Below are positions 39,976-51,103 of a stretch of 64,000 bases of DNA, piece after piece. The stretch spans positions 1 through 64,000 of the forward strand of contig NZ_JAFAGS010000052.1 of the NCBI RefSeq assembly GCF_019237635.1, in the 5' to 3' direction. How positions within the stretch are numbered: the first letter of the stretch is position 1; each line of letters opens with the position of its first letter. The notes below the pieces were generated by a model, which did no database searches, was not told the DNA's origin, and worked only from the letters and a program-made list of their open reading frames with translations. The DNA is from Pluralibacter sp. (GTDB lineage Bacteria; Pseudomonadota; Gammaproteobacteria; Enterobacterales; Enterobacteriaceae). A program made the translations under genes and the position numbers.

Positions 39976-40941
39976 ATGAAGCAGCAGGCGGGCATTGGTA
40001 TTCTTTTGGCTCTCACCACGGCGATGTGTTGGGGAGCGCTGCCAATTGCAATGAAACAGGTGCTGGAGGTCATGGAGCCTCCCACCATCGTGTTTTACCG
40101 CTTCCTGATGGCGAGTATCGGTCTTGGGGCCATTCTGACCATCAGAGGTAAGCTGCCGCCGCTACAGCTGTTCCGTAAGCCTCGCTGGCTGGTGTTGTTG
40201 GCGATCGCGACAGGCGGGCTGTTCGGCAACTTTATTCTGTTCAGCTCTTCCCTGCAGTATCTCAACCCAACGGCGTCACAGGTGATAGGTCAACTCTCAC
40301 CCGTGGGGATGATGGTGGCAAGCGTCGTCATTCTTAAAGAGAAGATGCGCGGAACCCAAATTGTGGGTGCGATGATGTTGCTCTGCGGCATGGTGATGTT
40401 CTTTAACACCAGCCTGATAGAGATTTTTACCCGCCTGACCGATTACACATGGGGCGTCATTTTCGGCGTCGGGGCGGCGACGGTCTGGGTGACCTATGGC
40501 GTCGCGCAAAAGGTGTTATTGCGCCGTCTGGCTTCACAGCAGATCCTCTTTTTGCTGTACACTTTATGTACGATAGCGTTGCTGCCGCTGGCCGATCCGG
40601 CGAAGATTCAAGCCCTGAACGAGTGGCAGTTAGCCTGCCTCGTTTTCTGCGGTCTGAATACCCTGGTCGGGTACGGCGCGTTGGCGGAAGCGATGGCGCG
40701 CTGGCAGGCGGCGCAGGTGAGCGCGCTGATCACGCTGACGCCGTTGTTTACGCTGTTGTTTTCAGATTTGTTATCTGTGGCCTGGCCCGATGTCTTCGCC
40801 AGACCGATGTTGAACCTTTTAGGTTACCTCGGTGCGTTTGTCGTGGTTGCGGGCGCGATGTATTCCGCCATTGGTCATCGTCTGTGGGGACGGTGGCGTA
40901 AGCGTGAAGCGGTAGTACCGTTACCCCGCTCAGGCGAATGA
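39976..40941 (+). CDS. yhbE: YhbE, EamA/DMT-superfamily inner-membrane protein
   Basis: 321 residues, the E. coli length, with about ten transmembrane helices arranged as two EamA repeats (about 8-135 and 155-295). Its substrate is not known. The basic tail after the last helix differs from E. coli. obgE starts 15 bases after its stop codon, so the two genes are likely co-transcribed, perhaps with read-through from rplU-rpmA. Confidence 0.93.
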   Translation: MKQQAGIGILLALTTAMCWGALPIAMKQVLEVMEPPTIVFYRFLMASIGLGAILTIRGKLPPLQLFRKPRWLVLLAIATGGLFGNFILFSSSLQYLNPTASQVIGQLSPVGMMVASVVILKEKMRGTQIVGAMMLLCGMVMFFNTSLIEIFTRLTDYTWGVIFGVGAATVWVTYGVAQKVLLRRLASQQILFLLYTLCTIALLPLADPAKIQALNEWQLACLVFCGLNTLVGYGALAEAMARWQAAQVSALITLTPLFTLLFSDLLSVAWPDVFARPMLNLLGYLGAFVVVAGAMYSAIGHRLWGRWRKREAVVPLPRSGE

Positions 40942-42129
<1,188 letters not shown>

Positions 42130-42148
42130 TTCTCTGCGTCTCATAACG

Positions 42149-42178
42149 AAAAGGCTCCCGTCGGGAGCCTTTTTTTTC
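42149..42178. terminator. Bidirectional terminator between obgE and dacB
   Basis: A perfect 11-bp stem (42149-42159 with 42163-42173, loop GTC) with A tract on one side and T8 on the other, between converging genes. Confidence 0.92.
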
Positions 42179-42180
42179 GC

Positions 42181-43614
42181 TTAGTTGTTCTGGTAAAGAT
42201 CCTTGTACAACCGGCTTTCAAAACGCACCAGCGGGATACGTCGGTTGCGCTGATCGGCAGGTTCTACCGCATAACCCGACAGATACTGCACGAACGCCAT
42301 CCGCTGTCCGCTCGCCGTGGTGATGAATCCGGCCAGGTTGTAAACCCCTTGCAGAGAGCCGGTTTTCGCCGACACCTTACCATCGACCCCTGCCTGATGC
42401 AGACCCGCACGGTACTGCAAAGAACCGTCGTAGCCCGCCAGCGGCAGCATGGAAATGAAATCCAGCTGGCTGTCGTGCTGAGCGATGTACTGCAGCACCT
42501 GCATCATCGTCGCCGGTGCGATCAGGTTGTGGCGGGACAAACCGGAACCATCGGCGATGATGGTATTGCCCAGCTCAACGCCCGCCTGCTGACGCAGAAT
42601 CTGCCGTACCGCATCGGAACCCGCTCGCCAGGTGCCGGGCACGCCAAAACGGGCATGGCCAATGGTGCGGAAGACCGTATCGGCAATCATGTTGTCCGAT
42701 TTTTTCAGCATTACCTTCAGCAGGTCATGCAGCGGCGCGGACTGTTTGCTGGCGATAACCGTTCCAGGGTCGCCAGGAAGCGTCTGACGCAGCAGCGTGC
42801 CGGTCCAGGTGATGCCTGCCTGCTTGAGCTCGTCTTTGAGGATAGCGCCTGCATAGCTGGCGCCGTCCTGAATGGCGAAGGCCAGCGGCAGCGGGTCGGT
42901 GCGCTGCGGCAGGCAGCCAGTCAGCGTATAGCGGTTTAAGTCGCCGGGAACGACGTCCAGCTCACAGTACTGCGCATCGCCTGAGCCACGAGCCAGCGTG
43001 CGAACTTGGCTGAACATGGTGACCGGGTAATATGACGCCACGCGGATGAACGCCAGATCGCCCGGTTTTTGCGCGCTGTAGAGTGAAACAGAAAAACAGT
43101 TACGATCGACAATAGCCGCTGCGGGCGGTGCGCTAAAACACTGGGTTAAGTCGTTCCACGGCCAGCCCGGAGCTTTATCGTGGCTGGCGAAAACGGAGGT
43201 ATCAATCAGGATGTTGCCATCGATTTGCTGTACGCCCGACTTTTTCAGCACGGCGACCATATTGCGAAGATCCTGGCGTTTTAGCGTAGGATCGCCGCCA
43301 AAGCGTGCAATCAGGTCGCCTTTCAGGACGCCGCCATTCAGGCTGCCTTTGGTTTCAAGCGTGGTAGTGAAGCGAAAATCAGGGCCAAGCTGTAGCAGGG
43401 CGGCGAGGGCGGTGATCACCTTCTGGGTACTGGCGGGTAGCGCCATTTGTTGCCCGTGATAATCTATCTCCGGCGTCTGCGACCCGACTTTCTGCACCAT
43501 AAGGGCAAGGTTTGCGCCCGCGGGGAGTTGGTTAATATACTCCTCAACGTTCGCGGCCTGAACGCTAAATGCTAAACTGGTGGTCAATCCGATGATAAAT
43601 CTGGAAAATCGCAT
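42181..43614 (-). CDS. dacB: DacB (PBP4), D-alanyl-D-alanine carboxypeptidase/endopeptidase
   Basis: 477 residues, the E. coli length. A signal peptide (about 1-20, ending VQA) precedes a class C penicillin-binding fold with SxxK as Ser62-Thr-Gln-Lys65, SDN in LKKSDNMIAD and KTG in SAKTGSL. PBP4 is periplasmic, trims and splits peptidoglycan cross-links, and its loss can induce chromosomal AmpC in related genera. It is divergent from greA. Confidence 0.97.
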   Translation of the reverse strand: MRFSRFIIGLTTSLAFSVQAANVEEYINQLPAGANLALMVQKVGSQTPEIDYHGQQMALPASTQKVITALAALLQLGPDFRFTTTLETKGSLNGGVLKGDLIARFGGDPTLKRQDLRNMVAVLKKSGVQQIDGNILIDTSVFASHDKAPGWPWNDLTQCFSAPPAAAIVDRNCFSVSLYSAQKPGDLAFIRVASYYPVTMFSQVRTLARGSGDAQYCELDVVPGDLNRYTLTGCLPQRTDPLPLAFAIQDGASYAGAILKDELKQAGITWTGTLLRQTLPGDPGTVIASKQSAPLHDLLKVMLKKSDNMIADTVFRTIGHARFGVPGTWRAGSDAVRQILRQQAGVELGNTIIADGSGLSRHNLIAPATMMQVLQYIAQHDSQLDFISMLPLAGYDGSLQYRAGLHQAGVDGKVSAKTGSLQGVYNLAGFITTASGQRMAFVQYLSGYAVEPADQRNRRIPLVRFESRLYKDLYQNN

Positions 43615-43856
43615 AATCTCGCGCTAACAACCTGGAAACAAGCCGTCATACTACGGCGCATCGCCCTGTAAAGTAAACGATGACCCATAGTGAACTTCAG
43701 GGTAAAATGCGTATCAAACAAAAAAATTGCTGCTGGCCTGGAATTTTGTGTCCGGGTCAGTTTTCTTTTTGCTTCTTTCCTGCCCACTGTGGCCCGGGAA
43801 GATAGCGGGGGCAGCGGTATGCTGCGCCTGAAGGAATGATGAAAGAGGTATAACTA

Positions 43857-44333
43857 ATGCAAGCTATTCCGATGACCTTACGTGGTGCCGACAAACTGCG
43901 CGAAGAACTGGAGTACCTGAAATCCGTTCGTCGCCCTGAAATCATCGCCGCCATTGCCGAAGCGCGTGAGCACGGCGATCTGAAAGAAAACGCGGAGTAC
44001 CACGCTGCGCGTGAACAGCAGGGCTTCTGTGAAGGCCGTATCAAGGATATCGAAGCGAAGCTGTCGAATGCGCAGGTTATCGATATCAGCAAAATGCCGA
44101 ACAACGGGCGCGTGATCTTTGGCTCCACCGTCACGGTGCTGAACCTGGACAGCGACGAAGAGCAGTCATATCGCATCGTGGGTGATGACGAGGCCGACTT
44201 CAAACAGAACCTGATCTCGGTTAACTCGCCGATCGCACGCGGTCTGGTGGGGAAAGAGCAGGACGACGTCGTTATCATTCGCACCCCAGGCGGTGAAGTG
44301 GAATACGAAATCGTTAAGGTTGACTACCAGTAA
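43857..44333 (+). CDS. greA: GreA, transcript cleavage elongation factor
   Basis: 158 residues, the E. coli length. The N-terminal coiled coil carries the acidic tip Asp41 and Glu44 ([11 protein letters not shown]) that enters the RNA polymerase secondary channel. The C-terminal FKBP-like domain binds polymerase. It rescues backtracked complexes by stimulating cleavage of the nascent 3' end. The 242-base region before it may hold the attenuated leader RNA GraL known from E. coli; I could not confirm that. Confidence 0.98.
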   Translation: MQAIPMTLRGADKLREELEYLKSVRRPEIIAAIAEAREHGDLKENAEYHAAREQQGFCEGRIKDIEAKLSNAQVIDISKMPNNGRVIFGSTVTVLNLDSDEEQSYRIVGDDEADFKQNLISVNSPIARGLVGKEQDDVVIIRTPGGEVEYEIVKVDYQ

Positions 44334-44375
44334 TGCTGGCGTATCGCGTAAGCGTTACGACAATGTAAAGATAAG

Positions 44376-44400
44376 AAAAAGGCCGCATAGCGGCCTTTTA
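44376..44400 (+). terminator. Terminator of greA
   Basis: A 10-bp A-rich to GC stem (44376-44385 with 44391-44400, loop CATAG) ending in T4. Confidence 0.88.
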
Positions 44401-44485
44401 TCAACGTCAAGAGCGTGGCATTTTGCTCGTCTGTTTGCGCAAATCCCTCGTTTTACACAGAAATCGTGTTTAACTGAGGATATTC

Positions 44486-44779
44486 TTAGCGTGGCAGCGA
44501 GATTTTTCGCTCTGCGGTCGGGCGATAAAGCACCAGCGTTTTACCGATGACCTGTACGTTACAGGCGCCGGTTTCGCGTACGATAGCTTCCACGATCAGG
44601 GTTTTGGTTTCGCGGTCTTCAGAGGCGATCTTCACCTTGATGAGTTCATGGTGCTCTAACGCTTGTTCAATCTCGGCCAGCACCCCTTCGGTCAAACCAT
44701 TATTGCCAAGCATAACTACTGGCTTGAGCGGATGTGCCAGACCTTTCAGGTGCTGTTTTTGTTTAGTACTCAGATTCAT
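44486..44779 (-). CDS. yhbY: YhbY, CRM-domain ribosome assembly factor
   Basis: 97 residues from MNLSTKQKQHLKGLAHPLKP, the E. coli length; the extension to 44818 is rejected. It is a stand-alone CRM (KH-like) RNA-binding domain with the GNNGLTEG loop. It associates with pre-50S particles. It is divergent from rlmE, and the heat-shock-like promoter of rlmE sits in the gap. Confidence 0.95.
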   Translation of the reverse strand: MNLSTKQKQHLKGLAHPLKPVVMLGNNGLTEGVLAEIEQALEHHELIKVKIASEDRETKTLIVEAIVRETGACNVQVIGKTLVLYRPTAERKISLPR

Positions 44780-44802
44780 CGTATATTTTTGCTTACGTTG
44801 GG

Positions 44803-44831
44803 ATTGAAAACGGTTCATTCTACCGCCATCT
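44803..44831 (+). promoter_or_regulatory. Sigma-32 (heat-shock) type promoter of rlmE-ftsH
   Basis: ATTGAAA (44803-44809) and CGCCATCT (44824-44831), 14 bases apart, fit the sigma-32 consensus CTTGAAA-N11-16-CCCCATNT. rlmE and ftsH are heat-shock genes in E. coli. Confidence 0.65.
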
Positions 44832-44901
44832 CCCTAATATCGCCAAATTGCCGCGTCGAAATTTACGTCGCTGGACACGATGAACCCGGATGGAATGTGA
44901 A

Positions 44902-45531
44902 ATGACAGGTAAAAAGCGTTCTGCCAGCTCCAGTCGCTGGCTCCAGGAACACTTTAGCGACAAATATGTTCAACAGGCGCAGAAAAAGGGGTTACGTTCC
45001 CGTGCCTGGTTTAAACTTGATGAAATACAGCAAAGTGACAAACTTTTTAAACCGGGGATGACGGTCGTCGATCTCGGTGCGGCACCGGGGGGCTGGTCAC
45101 AGTACGCGGTAACGCAGATCGGGGGTAATGGCCGCATCATCGCATGCGATCTTTTACCTATGGATCCTATCGTTGGTGTGGACTTCCTTCAGGGCGATTT
45201 TCGTGATGAATTAGTTCTGAAAGCGTTACTCGAACGCGTGGGTGATAGTAAAGTACAAGTTGTCATGTCAGATATGGCACCAAACATGAGCGGAACACCG
45301 GCGGTGGATATCCCCCGCGCCATGTACCTGGTGGAGCTGGCGTTGCAGATGTGTCGGGATGTCCTGGCACCGGGCGGCAGCTTTTTAGTGAAGGTGTTCC
45401 AGGGCGAAGGTTTCGATGAGTATCTTAGGGAAATTCGCTCCCTGTTTACGACGGTTAAAGTTCGTAAGCCGGACTCTTCGCGTGCGCGTTCACGCGAAGT
45501 GTACATTGTAGCGACCGGGCGAAAACCATAA
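44902..45531 (+). CDS. rlmE: RlmE (FtsJ), 23S rRNA U2552 2'-O-methyltransferase
   Basis: 209 residues from [10 protein letters not shown], the E. coli length. SAM-binding motif [12 protein letters not shown] (about 57-68); catalytic Lys38, Asp124 (SDMAPNMSG), Lys164 and Glu199 are in place. It methylates U2552 in the A loop at a late stage of 50S assembly. It is 105-114 bases upstream of ftsH in the same heat-shock operon. Confidence 0.98.
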   Translation: MTGKKRSASSSRWLQEHFSDKYVQQAQKKGLRSRAWFKLDEIQQSDKLFKPGMTVVDLGAAPGGWSQYAVTQIGGNGRIIACDLLPMDPIVGVDFLQGDFRDELVLKALLERVGDSKVQVVMSDMAPNMSGTPAVDIPRAMYLVELALQMCRDVLAPGGSFLVKVFQGEGFDEYLREIRSLFTTVKVRKPDSSRARSREVYIVATGRKP

Positions 45532-45645
45532 CCGACGGATGCCGGACGGCAGCTTTCGAAGCTGCGGTTTGAATTTTGGCGGATATAGAGTAACCTGACG
45601 CTGTTATTAACACAGTTGTAATAAGAGGTTAATCCCTTGAGTGAC

Positions 45646-47580
45646 ATGGCGAAAAACCTAATACTCTGGCTGGTCATCGCAGTCGTGCTGATGTCCGTGT
45701 TCCAGAGCTTTGGGCCCAGCGAGTCTAATGGCCGTAAGGTGGATTACTCTACCTTCCTGCAGGAGGTCAATCAGGATCAGGTTCGCGAAGCGCGTATCAA
45801 CGGACGTGAGATCAACGTTACCAAGAAAGATAGTAACCGTTACACGACTTACATTCCGGTTAACGATCCGAAGCTGCTTGATAACCTGCTGACCAAGAAC
45901 GTGAAAGTGGTTGGTGAACCGCCTGAAGAGCCGAGCCTGCTGGCTTCTATCTTCATTTCCTGGTTCCCGATGCTGCTGCTGATTGGCGTCTGGATTTTCT
46001 TCATGCGGCAGATGCAGGGCGGCGGCGGTAAAGGCGCCATGTCGTTCGGCAAGAGTAAGGCGCGCATGCTGACCGAAGACCAGATCAAAACCACCTTTGC
46101 CGACGTTGCGGGCTGTGACGAGGCAAAAGAGGAAGTGGCCGAACTGGTGGAGTACCTGCGCGAGCCGAGCCGTTTCCAGAAACTGGGCGGTAAAATCCCG
46201 AAAGGCGTCCTGATGGTCGGCCCTCCGGGTACCGGTAAAACGCTGCTGGCGAAGGCTATCGCCGGTGAAGCGAAGGTGCCATTCTTTACGATTTCCGGTT
46301 CTGACTTTGTGGAAATGTTCGTGGGTGTCGGTGCATCTCGTGTGCGTGACATGTTCGAACAGGCCAAGAAGGCGGCGCCGTGCATTATCTTCATCGATGA
46401 AATCGACGCCGTCGGCCGCCAGCGTGGCGCCGGTCTGGGCGGTGGTCATGATGAACGTGAACAAACGCTGAACCAGATGCTGGTTGAGATGGACGGCTTC
46501 GAAGGCAATGAAGGGATCATCGTTATCGCGGCGACAAACCGCCCTGACGTCCTTGACCCTGCGCTGCTGCGTCCTGGTCGTTTCGACCGTCAGGTTGTGG
46601 TTGGCCTGCCGGATGTTCGCGGTCGTGAGCAGATTCTGAAAGTACATATGCGTCGCGTACCGCTGGCGCCGGATGTCGATGCTGCGATTATCGCGCGCGG
46701 CACGCCGGGCTTCTCCGGTGCGGATCTCGCAAACCTGGTGAACGAAGCGGCGCTGTTTGCTGCACGCGGCAACAAGCGCGTGGTATCGATGGTTGAGTTC
46801 GAAAAAGCGAAAGACAAAATCATGATGGGTGCGGAACGTCGCTCCATGGTGATGACGGAAGCGCAGAAAGAATCCACCGCTTACCATGAAGCGGGCCATG
46901 CGATCATCGGTCGTCTGGTGCCGGAACACGACCCAGTGCACAAAGTGACGATTATTCCGCGCGGTCGCGCGCTGGGCGTCACCTTCTTCCTGCCGGAAGG
47001 CGATGCGATTAGCGCCAGCCGTCAGAAGCTGGAAAGCCAGATTTCGACCCTGTACGGCGGTCGTCTGGCGGAAGAGATCATCTACGGCGTAGAGCATGTT
47101 TCTACCGGTGCGTCGAACGACATTAAGGTCGCGACCAACCTGGCGCGTAACATGGTGACCCAATGGGGCTTCTCCGACAAACTCGGTCCGCTGCTGTATG
47201 CAGAAGAAGAAGGCGAAGTTTTCCTCGGCCGTAGCGTCGCGAAAGCAAAACATATGTCCGATGAGACCGCGCGTATCATCGACCAGGAGGTGAAAGCGCT
47301 GATCGAACGTAACTACGGTCGCGCACGTCAGATCCTGAATGACAACATGGATATCCTGCATGCGATGAAAGATGCGCTCATGAAATATGAGACCATCGAC
47401 GCACCGCAGATCGACGACCTGATGGCGCGTCGTGATGTGCGTCCGCCAGCGGGCTGGGAAGATCCTGCTACGTCCAATAACTCTGATAACAACGGTACCC
47501 CGCGTGCGCCGCGTCCGGTTGATGAACCGCGTACGACCAATCCGGGCAACACGATGTCAGAACATCTGGACGACAAGTAA
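45646..47580 (+). CDS. ftsH: FtsH, membrane-bound ATP-dependent zinc protease
   Basis: 644 residues from MAKNLILW, as commonly annotated. An in-frame TTG at 45637 has a better-spaced AAGAGG and would add Met-Ser-Asp. Two transmembrane helices (about 5-25 and 98-120), the AAA domain with Walker A GPPGTGKT (192-199), SRH region, and zinc site HEAGH (414-418) are all present. It degrades LpxC, sigma-32, SecY and damaged membrane proteins. The C-terminal tail diverges mildly from E. coli. Confidence 0.98.
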   Translation: MAKNLILWLVIAVVLMSVFQSFGPSESNGRKVDYSTFLQEVNQDQVREARINGREINVTKKDSNRYTTYIPVNDPKLLDNLLTKNVKVVGEPPEEPSLLASIFISWFPMLLLIGVWIFFMRQMQGGGGKGAMSFGKSKARMLTEDQIKTTFADVAGCDEAKEEVAELVEYLREPSRFQKLGGKIPKGVLMVGPPGTGKTLLAKAIAGEAKVPFFTISGSDFVEMFVGVGASRVRDMFEQAKKAAPCIIFIDEIDAVGRQRGAGLGGGHDEREQTLNQMLVEMDGFEGNEGIIVIAATNRPDVLDPALLRPGRFDRQVVVGLPDVRGREQILKVHMRRVPLAPDVDAAIIARGTPGFSGADLANLVNEAALFAARGNKRVVSMVEFEKAKDKIMMGAERRSMVMTEAQKESTAYHEAGHAIIGRLVPEHDPVHKVTIIPRGRALGVTFFLPEGDAISASRQKLESQISTLYGGRLAEEIIYGVEHVSTGASNDIKVATNLARNMVTQWGFSDKLGPLLYAEEEGEVFLGRSVAKAKHMSDETARIIDQEVKALIERNYGRARQILNDNMDILHAMKDALMKYETIDAPQIDDLMARRDVRPPAGWEDPATSNNSDNNGTPRAPRPVDEPRTTNPGNTMSEHLDDK

Positions 47581-47615
47581 GATCTCCGCCTTGGGATATT
47601 CTGTCGTTACCTGTT

Positions 47616-47645
47616 AAAACCCTGGGGCTTGCCCCGGGGTTTTTC
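47616..47645 (+). terminator. Terminator of ftsH
   Basis: A 12-bp stem including one G-T pair (47616-47627 with 47632-47643, loop CTTG) ending in a T tract, between ftsH and folP. Confidence 0.9.
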
Positions 47646-47678
47646 TTTTCTCTTTAACGTTTTACCAGGGACATTGTC

Positions 47679-48527
47679 ATGAAACTCTTCGCTCAGGACA
47701 CCACCCTCGATCTTTCTCATCCGCACGTCATGGGGATCCTCAATGTGACCCCCGATTCCTTTTCGGATGGAGGGACGCACAATCAGCTTGTGGACGCTGT
47801 TAAGCATGCCAATCTGATGATCAACGCCGGTGCGACGATTATCGATGTCGGCGGGGAGTCCACCCGTCCAGGCGCCGCCGATGTGAGCGTGGATGAAGAA
47901 CTTTCAAGGGTTATTCCGGTGGTGGAAGCGCTGGCTCAGCGGTTTGAGGTGTGGATCTCTATCGATACCTCAAAACCGGAAGTGATCCGCGAATCCGCAC
48001 GGGCTGGCGCGCATATCATTAACGATATTCGTTCGTTAACTGAGCCCGGCGCGCTGGAAGCGGCAGCGGAAACCGGTTTGCCGGTGTGCCTCATGCACAT
48101 GCAGGGTCAACCTAAAACCATGCAGGAAGCGCCGAAGTACGATGACGTCTATGAGGACGTCAATCGTTTCTTTATTGAGCATATCGCGCGCTGTGAGCAG
48201 GCGGGAATCCCAAAATCAAAATTGCTGCTCGACCCGGGGTTTGGTTTCGGTAAAAATCTTGCTCATAACTATGCGCTTCTCGCACGGCTGTCTGAGTTTC
48301 ATCACTTCGGTCTGCCGCTGTTAGTGGGTATGTCGCGTAAATCGATGGTGGGCCAACTGTTGAACGTCGGTCCGTCCGAGCGATTGAGCGGCAGTCTGGC
48401 GTGCGCCGTGATTGCGGCAATGCAGGGCGCGCAAATTATCCGTGTCCATGACGTCAAAGAAACTGTAGAAGCGTTGCGCGTGGTGGAAGCCACACTTTCC
48501 GGGAGGGAACACAAATACTATGAGTAA
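47679..48527 (+). CDS. folP: FolP, dihydropteroate synthase
   Basis: 282 residues, the E. coli length. TIM-barrel with pterin-binding blocks [14 protein letters not shown] (about 23-36), GGESTRPGA (about 59-67) and SRKSM for p-aminobenzoate. It joins p-aminobenzoate to the pterin and is the sulfonamide target. Phe28 and Pro64-type positions look wild type. Its last 8 bases overlap the start of glmM, as in E. coli. Confidence 0.98.
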   Translation: MKLFAQDTTLDLSHPHVMGILNVTPDSFSDGGTHNQLVDAVKHANLMINAGATIIDVGGESTRPGAADVSVDEELSRVIPVVEALAQRFEVWISIDTSKPEVIRESARAGAHIINDIRSLTEPGALEAAAETGLPVCLMHMQGQPKTMQEAPKYDDVYEDVNRFFIEHIARCEQAGIPKSKLLLDPGFGFGKNLAHNYALLARLSEFHHFGLPLLVGMSRKSMVGQLLNVGPSERLSGSLACAVIAAMQGAQIIRVHDVKETVEALRVVEATLSGREHKYYE

Positions 48528-49857
48528 CCGTAAATATTTTGGCACCGATGGGATCCGCGGTCGTGTTGGCGATGCCCCTATTACCCCTGATTTTGTTCTT
48601 AAACTGGGTTGGGCCGCCGGGAAGGTTCTGGCCCGTCACGGTTCTCGTAAGGTCATTATCGGTAAAGATACGCGTATATCCGGCTATATGCTGGAATCCG
48701 CGCTTGAAGCGGGCCTCGCGGCGGCCGGTTTGTCTGCCTCTTTTACGGGCCCGATGCCAACGCCTGCCGTTGCTTACCTGACGCGTGCTTTCCGTGCGGA
48801 AGCCGGGATAGTTATCTCTGCTTCACACAATCCGTTCTACGATAACGGCATTAAGTTCTTCTCTACCGAAGGCACTAAGCTTCCGGATGACATCGAAAAA
48901 GCGATTGAGGATGAGCTGGAAAAAGAGATCAGCTGTGTTGATTCTGCCGAGTTAGGCAAAGCCAACCGCATCGTTGATGCTGCTGGTCGCTATATCGAAT
49001 TCTGTAAAGGCACCTTCCCGAATGAATTAGATCTCAACGATCTGAAAATTGTGCTCGATTGCGCCAACGGCGCCACCTACCACATCGCGCCGAATGTTTT
49101 TCGCGAGCTGGGCGCTAAAGTTATCACGATCGGCTGTGAGCCGAACGGCGTTAACATCAATGAAGAGGTGGGGGCAACGGATGTACGGGCCCTTCAGGCG
49201 CGCGTGCTGGCGGAAAAGGCCCATCTGGGTATCGCCTATGACGGTGACGGCGACCGCGTGATTATGGTTGACCACGAAGGGAACAAAGTCGATGGCGACC
49301 AGATCCTCTACATTATTGCCCGTGAGGCTCTGCGCCAGGGGCAGCTGCGCGGCGGCGCGGTGGGTACTCTGATGAGCAACATGGGGCTCGAGCTGGCGCT
49401 GAAACAGCTGGGCATTCCATTTGCCCGCGCGAAAGTGGGCGACCGCTACGTGCTTGAAAAACTGCAGGAAAAAGGCTGGCGCATCGGCGCGGAAAACTCC
49501 GGCCATGTGATTTTGCTGGATCAAACCACTACCGGCGACGGTATTGTCGCGAGTTTGCAGGTCGTTGCCGCGATGGCCCGCAATCATATGACCCTGCATG
49601 ATCTGTGCAGCGGTATGAAAATGTTCCCGCAGGTATTAGTGAATGTTCGCTACCAGAACAGCACAGACAACCCGCTGGAGCATGAGAGCGTGAAAACCGT
49701 TACCGCAGAAGTGGAGGCCGCGCTGGGTAACCGTGGGCGCGTATTGCTGCGTAAATCCGGTACTGAGCCGTTGATTCGCGTGATGGTGGAAGGCGAGCAT
49801 GAAGAGCAGGTCAATGCGTTCGCGCATCGTATTGCCGATGCAGTGAAAGCCGTCTGA
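48520..49857 (+). CDS. glmM: GlmM, phosphoglucosamine mutase
   Basis: 445 residues, the E. coli length. Alpha-D-phosphohexomutase with phosphoserine Ser102 in ISASHNPF, metal-binding DGDGDR (about 241-246) and substrate loop GAENSGH. It converts glucosamine-6-phosphate into glucosamine-1-phosphate for UDP-GlcNAc, the substrate of MurA encoded upstream. It overlaps folP by 8 bases. Confidence 0.98.
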   Translation: MSNRKYFGTDGIRGRVGDAPITPDFVLKLGWAAGKVLARHGSRKVIIGKDTRISGYMLESALEAGLAAAGLSASFTGPMPTPAVAYLTRAFRAEAGIVISASHNPFYDNGIKFFSTEGTKLPDDIEKAIEDELEKEISCVDSAELGKANRIVDAAGRYIEFCKGTFPNELDLNDLKIVLDCANGATYHIAPNVFRELGAKVITIGCEPNGVNINEEVGATDVRALQARVLAEKAHLGIAYDGDGDRVIMVDHEGNKVDGDQILYIIAREALRQGQLRGGAVGTLMSNMGLELALKQLGIPFARAKVGDRYVLEKLQEKGWRIGAENSGHVILLDQTTTGDGIVASLQVVAAMARNHMTLHDLCSGMKMFPQVLVNVRYQNSTDNPLEHESVKTVTAEVEAALGNRGRVLLRKSGTEPLIRVMVEGEHEEQVNAFAHRIADAVKAV

Positions 49858-49877
49858 TATCGCCTGTGAAGTGTCTG

Positions 49878-49902
49878 AAAAGGCGACAATAGTCGCCTTT
49901 TT
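49878..49902 (+). terminator. Terminator of folP-glmM
   Basis: A 10-bp stem (49878-49887 with 49892-49901, loop AATA) ending in T5, 21 bases after the glmM stop codon. Confidence 0.9.
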
Positions 49903-50086
49903 ATTCGCCAAAAATGACGTCTTTGCTGTTTTTTTCCGCAGTTGATACAATAGCGCTAAATTGCCCTTGCGAAGCCCATTCGCTTTGGTTAGTATTCACA
50001 CCCGCTTCAGTGGGAAACGTTAACGCCTCCCGCTTTATTGGTCGAAGCAATTGGTATGCAGTAATGCTGCAAGGAACAGGTTGATT

Positions 50087-50416
50087 ATGTACGAAGCTCT
50101 TCTTGTCGTTTTCCTTATTGTTGCGATTGGCCTCGTAGGTCTGATTATGCTGCAGCAGGGTAAAGGCGCTGATATGGGAGCCTCCTTCGGAGCAGGCGCA
50201 TCCGCTACGCTGTTTGGTTCAAGTGGTTCTGGTAACTTCATGACCCGCATGACCGCGATTCTGGCGACGCTGTTCTTCATCATCAGTCTGGCATTGGGCA
50301 ATATCAATACCAATAAGACGAATAAAGGAAGCGAGTGGGAAAATCTGACTGCACCGAAATCGGAGCAGACTCAGCCAGTAGCGCCGGCGCAGCCGAGCAG
50401 CGATATCCCGCACTAA
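50087..50416 (+). CDS. secG: SecG, protein translocase subunit
   Basis: 109 residues from MYEALLV (E. coli 110); the longer reading from 50051 is rejected. Two transmembrane helices (about 3-23 and 52-72) with a cytoplasmic glycine-rich loop ([17 protein letters not shown]). The C-terminal tail is polar and slightly divergent. It is the third subunit of SecYEG and aids SecA-driven export. leuU follows after 13 bases, on the same transcript as in E. coli. Confidence 0.97.
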   Translation: MYEALLVVFLIVAIGLVGLIMLQQGKGADMGASFGAGASATLFGSSGSGNFMTRMTAILATLFFIISLALGNINTNKTNKGSEWENLTAPKSEQTQPVAPAQPSSDIPH

Positions 50417-50429
50417 GCAGTAACTCTGT

Positions 50430-50516
50430 GCCGAGGTGGTGGAATTGGTAGACACGCTACCTTGAGGTGGTAGTGCCCGATTGGGCTTACGGGTTCAAGT
50501 CCCGTCCTCGGTACCA
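50430..50516 (+). tRNA. leuU: tRNA-Leu (anticodon GAG)
   Basis: An 87-base type II tRNA with the sequence of E. coli leuU: acceptor stem GCCGAGG/CCTCGGT, anticodon GAG at 50464-50466, a long variable arm, T arm GGTTCAAGTCC and encoded CCA (50514-50516). It reads CUC/CUU codons. Its 3' end is duplicated 5 kb downstream (55430-55448). Confidence 0.98.
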
Positions 50517-50525
50517 ATATTTAAG

Positions 50526-50552
50526 AAAAAGACGTCGCAAGACGTCTTTTTT
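50526..50552 (+). terminator. Terminator after leuU
   Basis: A perfect 11-bp stem (50526-50536 with 50541-50551, loop GCAA) followed by T, 10 bases after the tRNA. Confidence 0.92.
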
Positions 50553-50640
50553 GTTTTCCCGCCGTTTATTAATAAACAAATCTTCACTGGTCGGTGTCCC
50601 TGCAAAATCGATAAAGTCTGTGTCTATTTTTACGTCACTG

Positions 50641-51066
50641 ATGCAGGTAAACGACGTCGTGAATATTTACAGAACTTTTATTATTGCCGGTGCATTCGCT
50701 ATTGCGGGATGCAGCAGCTCGTCTTCTTCTTTAAATACCGTCAATGAAATCAACGGTACCGCCGTTCCGGTTGTTCATGCGAATAACAGCGCGGCAGCGA
50801 GCACAGAGCAGGCATCCGTCACCTCATTTTACCAGGCGAACTCCCGGCAAATTTCTAAGCTTAGCTATTCGCTGAAAAGTGAATGGTTGCAGGATGTAAA
50901 GCCAGCAGAAGTGCTCGACCCGAGCAGCGATGTTCACCATGTTTATGCGGCATTGTCGAAGTTGGAAGAAATGTCGGAGATGAACGAGATATACCGTAAA
51001 GATAATAATATCGAGGGATTAAAGGCAATTAATCTGGCGCTGAAGCCGTGGACGCTGAATGCCTGA
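50641..51066 (+). CDS. Unrecognised small lipoprotein
   Basis: I do not recognise this gene. From the ATG at 50641 it encodes 141 residues; a GTG at 50659, about 10 bases after an AGGT, gives 135 and a more typical signal peptide: MNIYRTFIIAGAFAIAGC. The lipobox (AIAGC, then a run of six serines) predicts lipidation; no Asp follows Cys, so outer-membrane sorting is likely. The mature part is polar, with a low-complexity Ala/Ser/Asn segment followed by a helical C-terminal half (YAALSKLEEMSEMNEIYRKD). It lies between the leuU terminator and an opposing outer-membrane protein gene, inside the putative tRNA-targeted island. Confidence 0.75.
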   Translation: MQVNDVVNIYRTFIIAGAFAIAGCSSSSSSLNTVNEINGTAVPVVHANNSAAASTEQASVTSFYQANSRQISKLSYSLKSEWLQDVKPAEVLDPSSDVHHVYAALSKLEEMSEMNEIYRKDNNIEGLKAINLALKPWTLNA

Positions 51067-51103
51067 GAAACGGTTGCCGGAGTGCGGCAACCGTATGTCG
51101 CGA

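Noticed and set aside
45658-47361. 567-codon open frame opposite ftsH
   Set aside because: Complementary-strand artefact of ftsH codon usage; composition is not protein-like.
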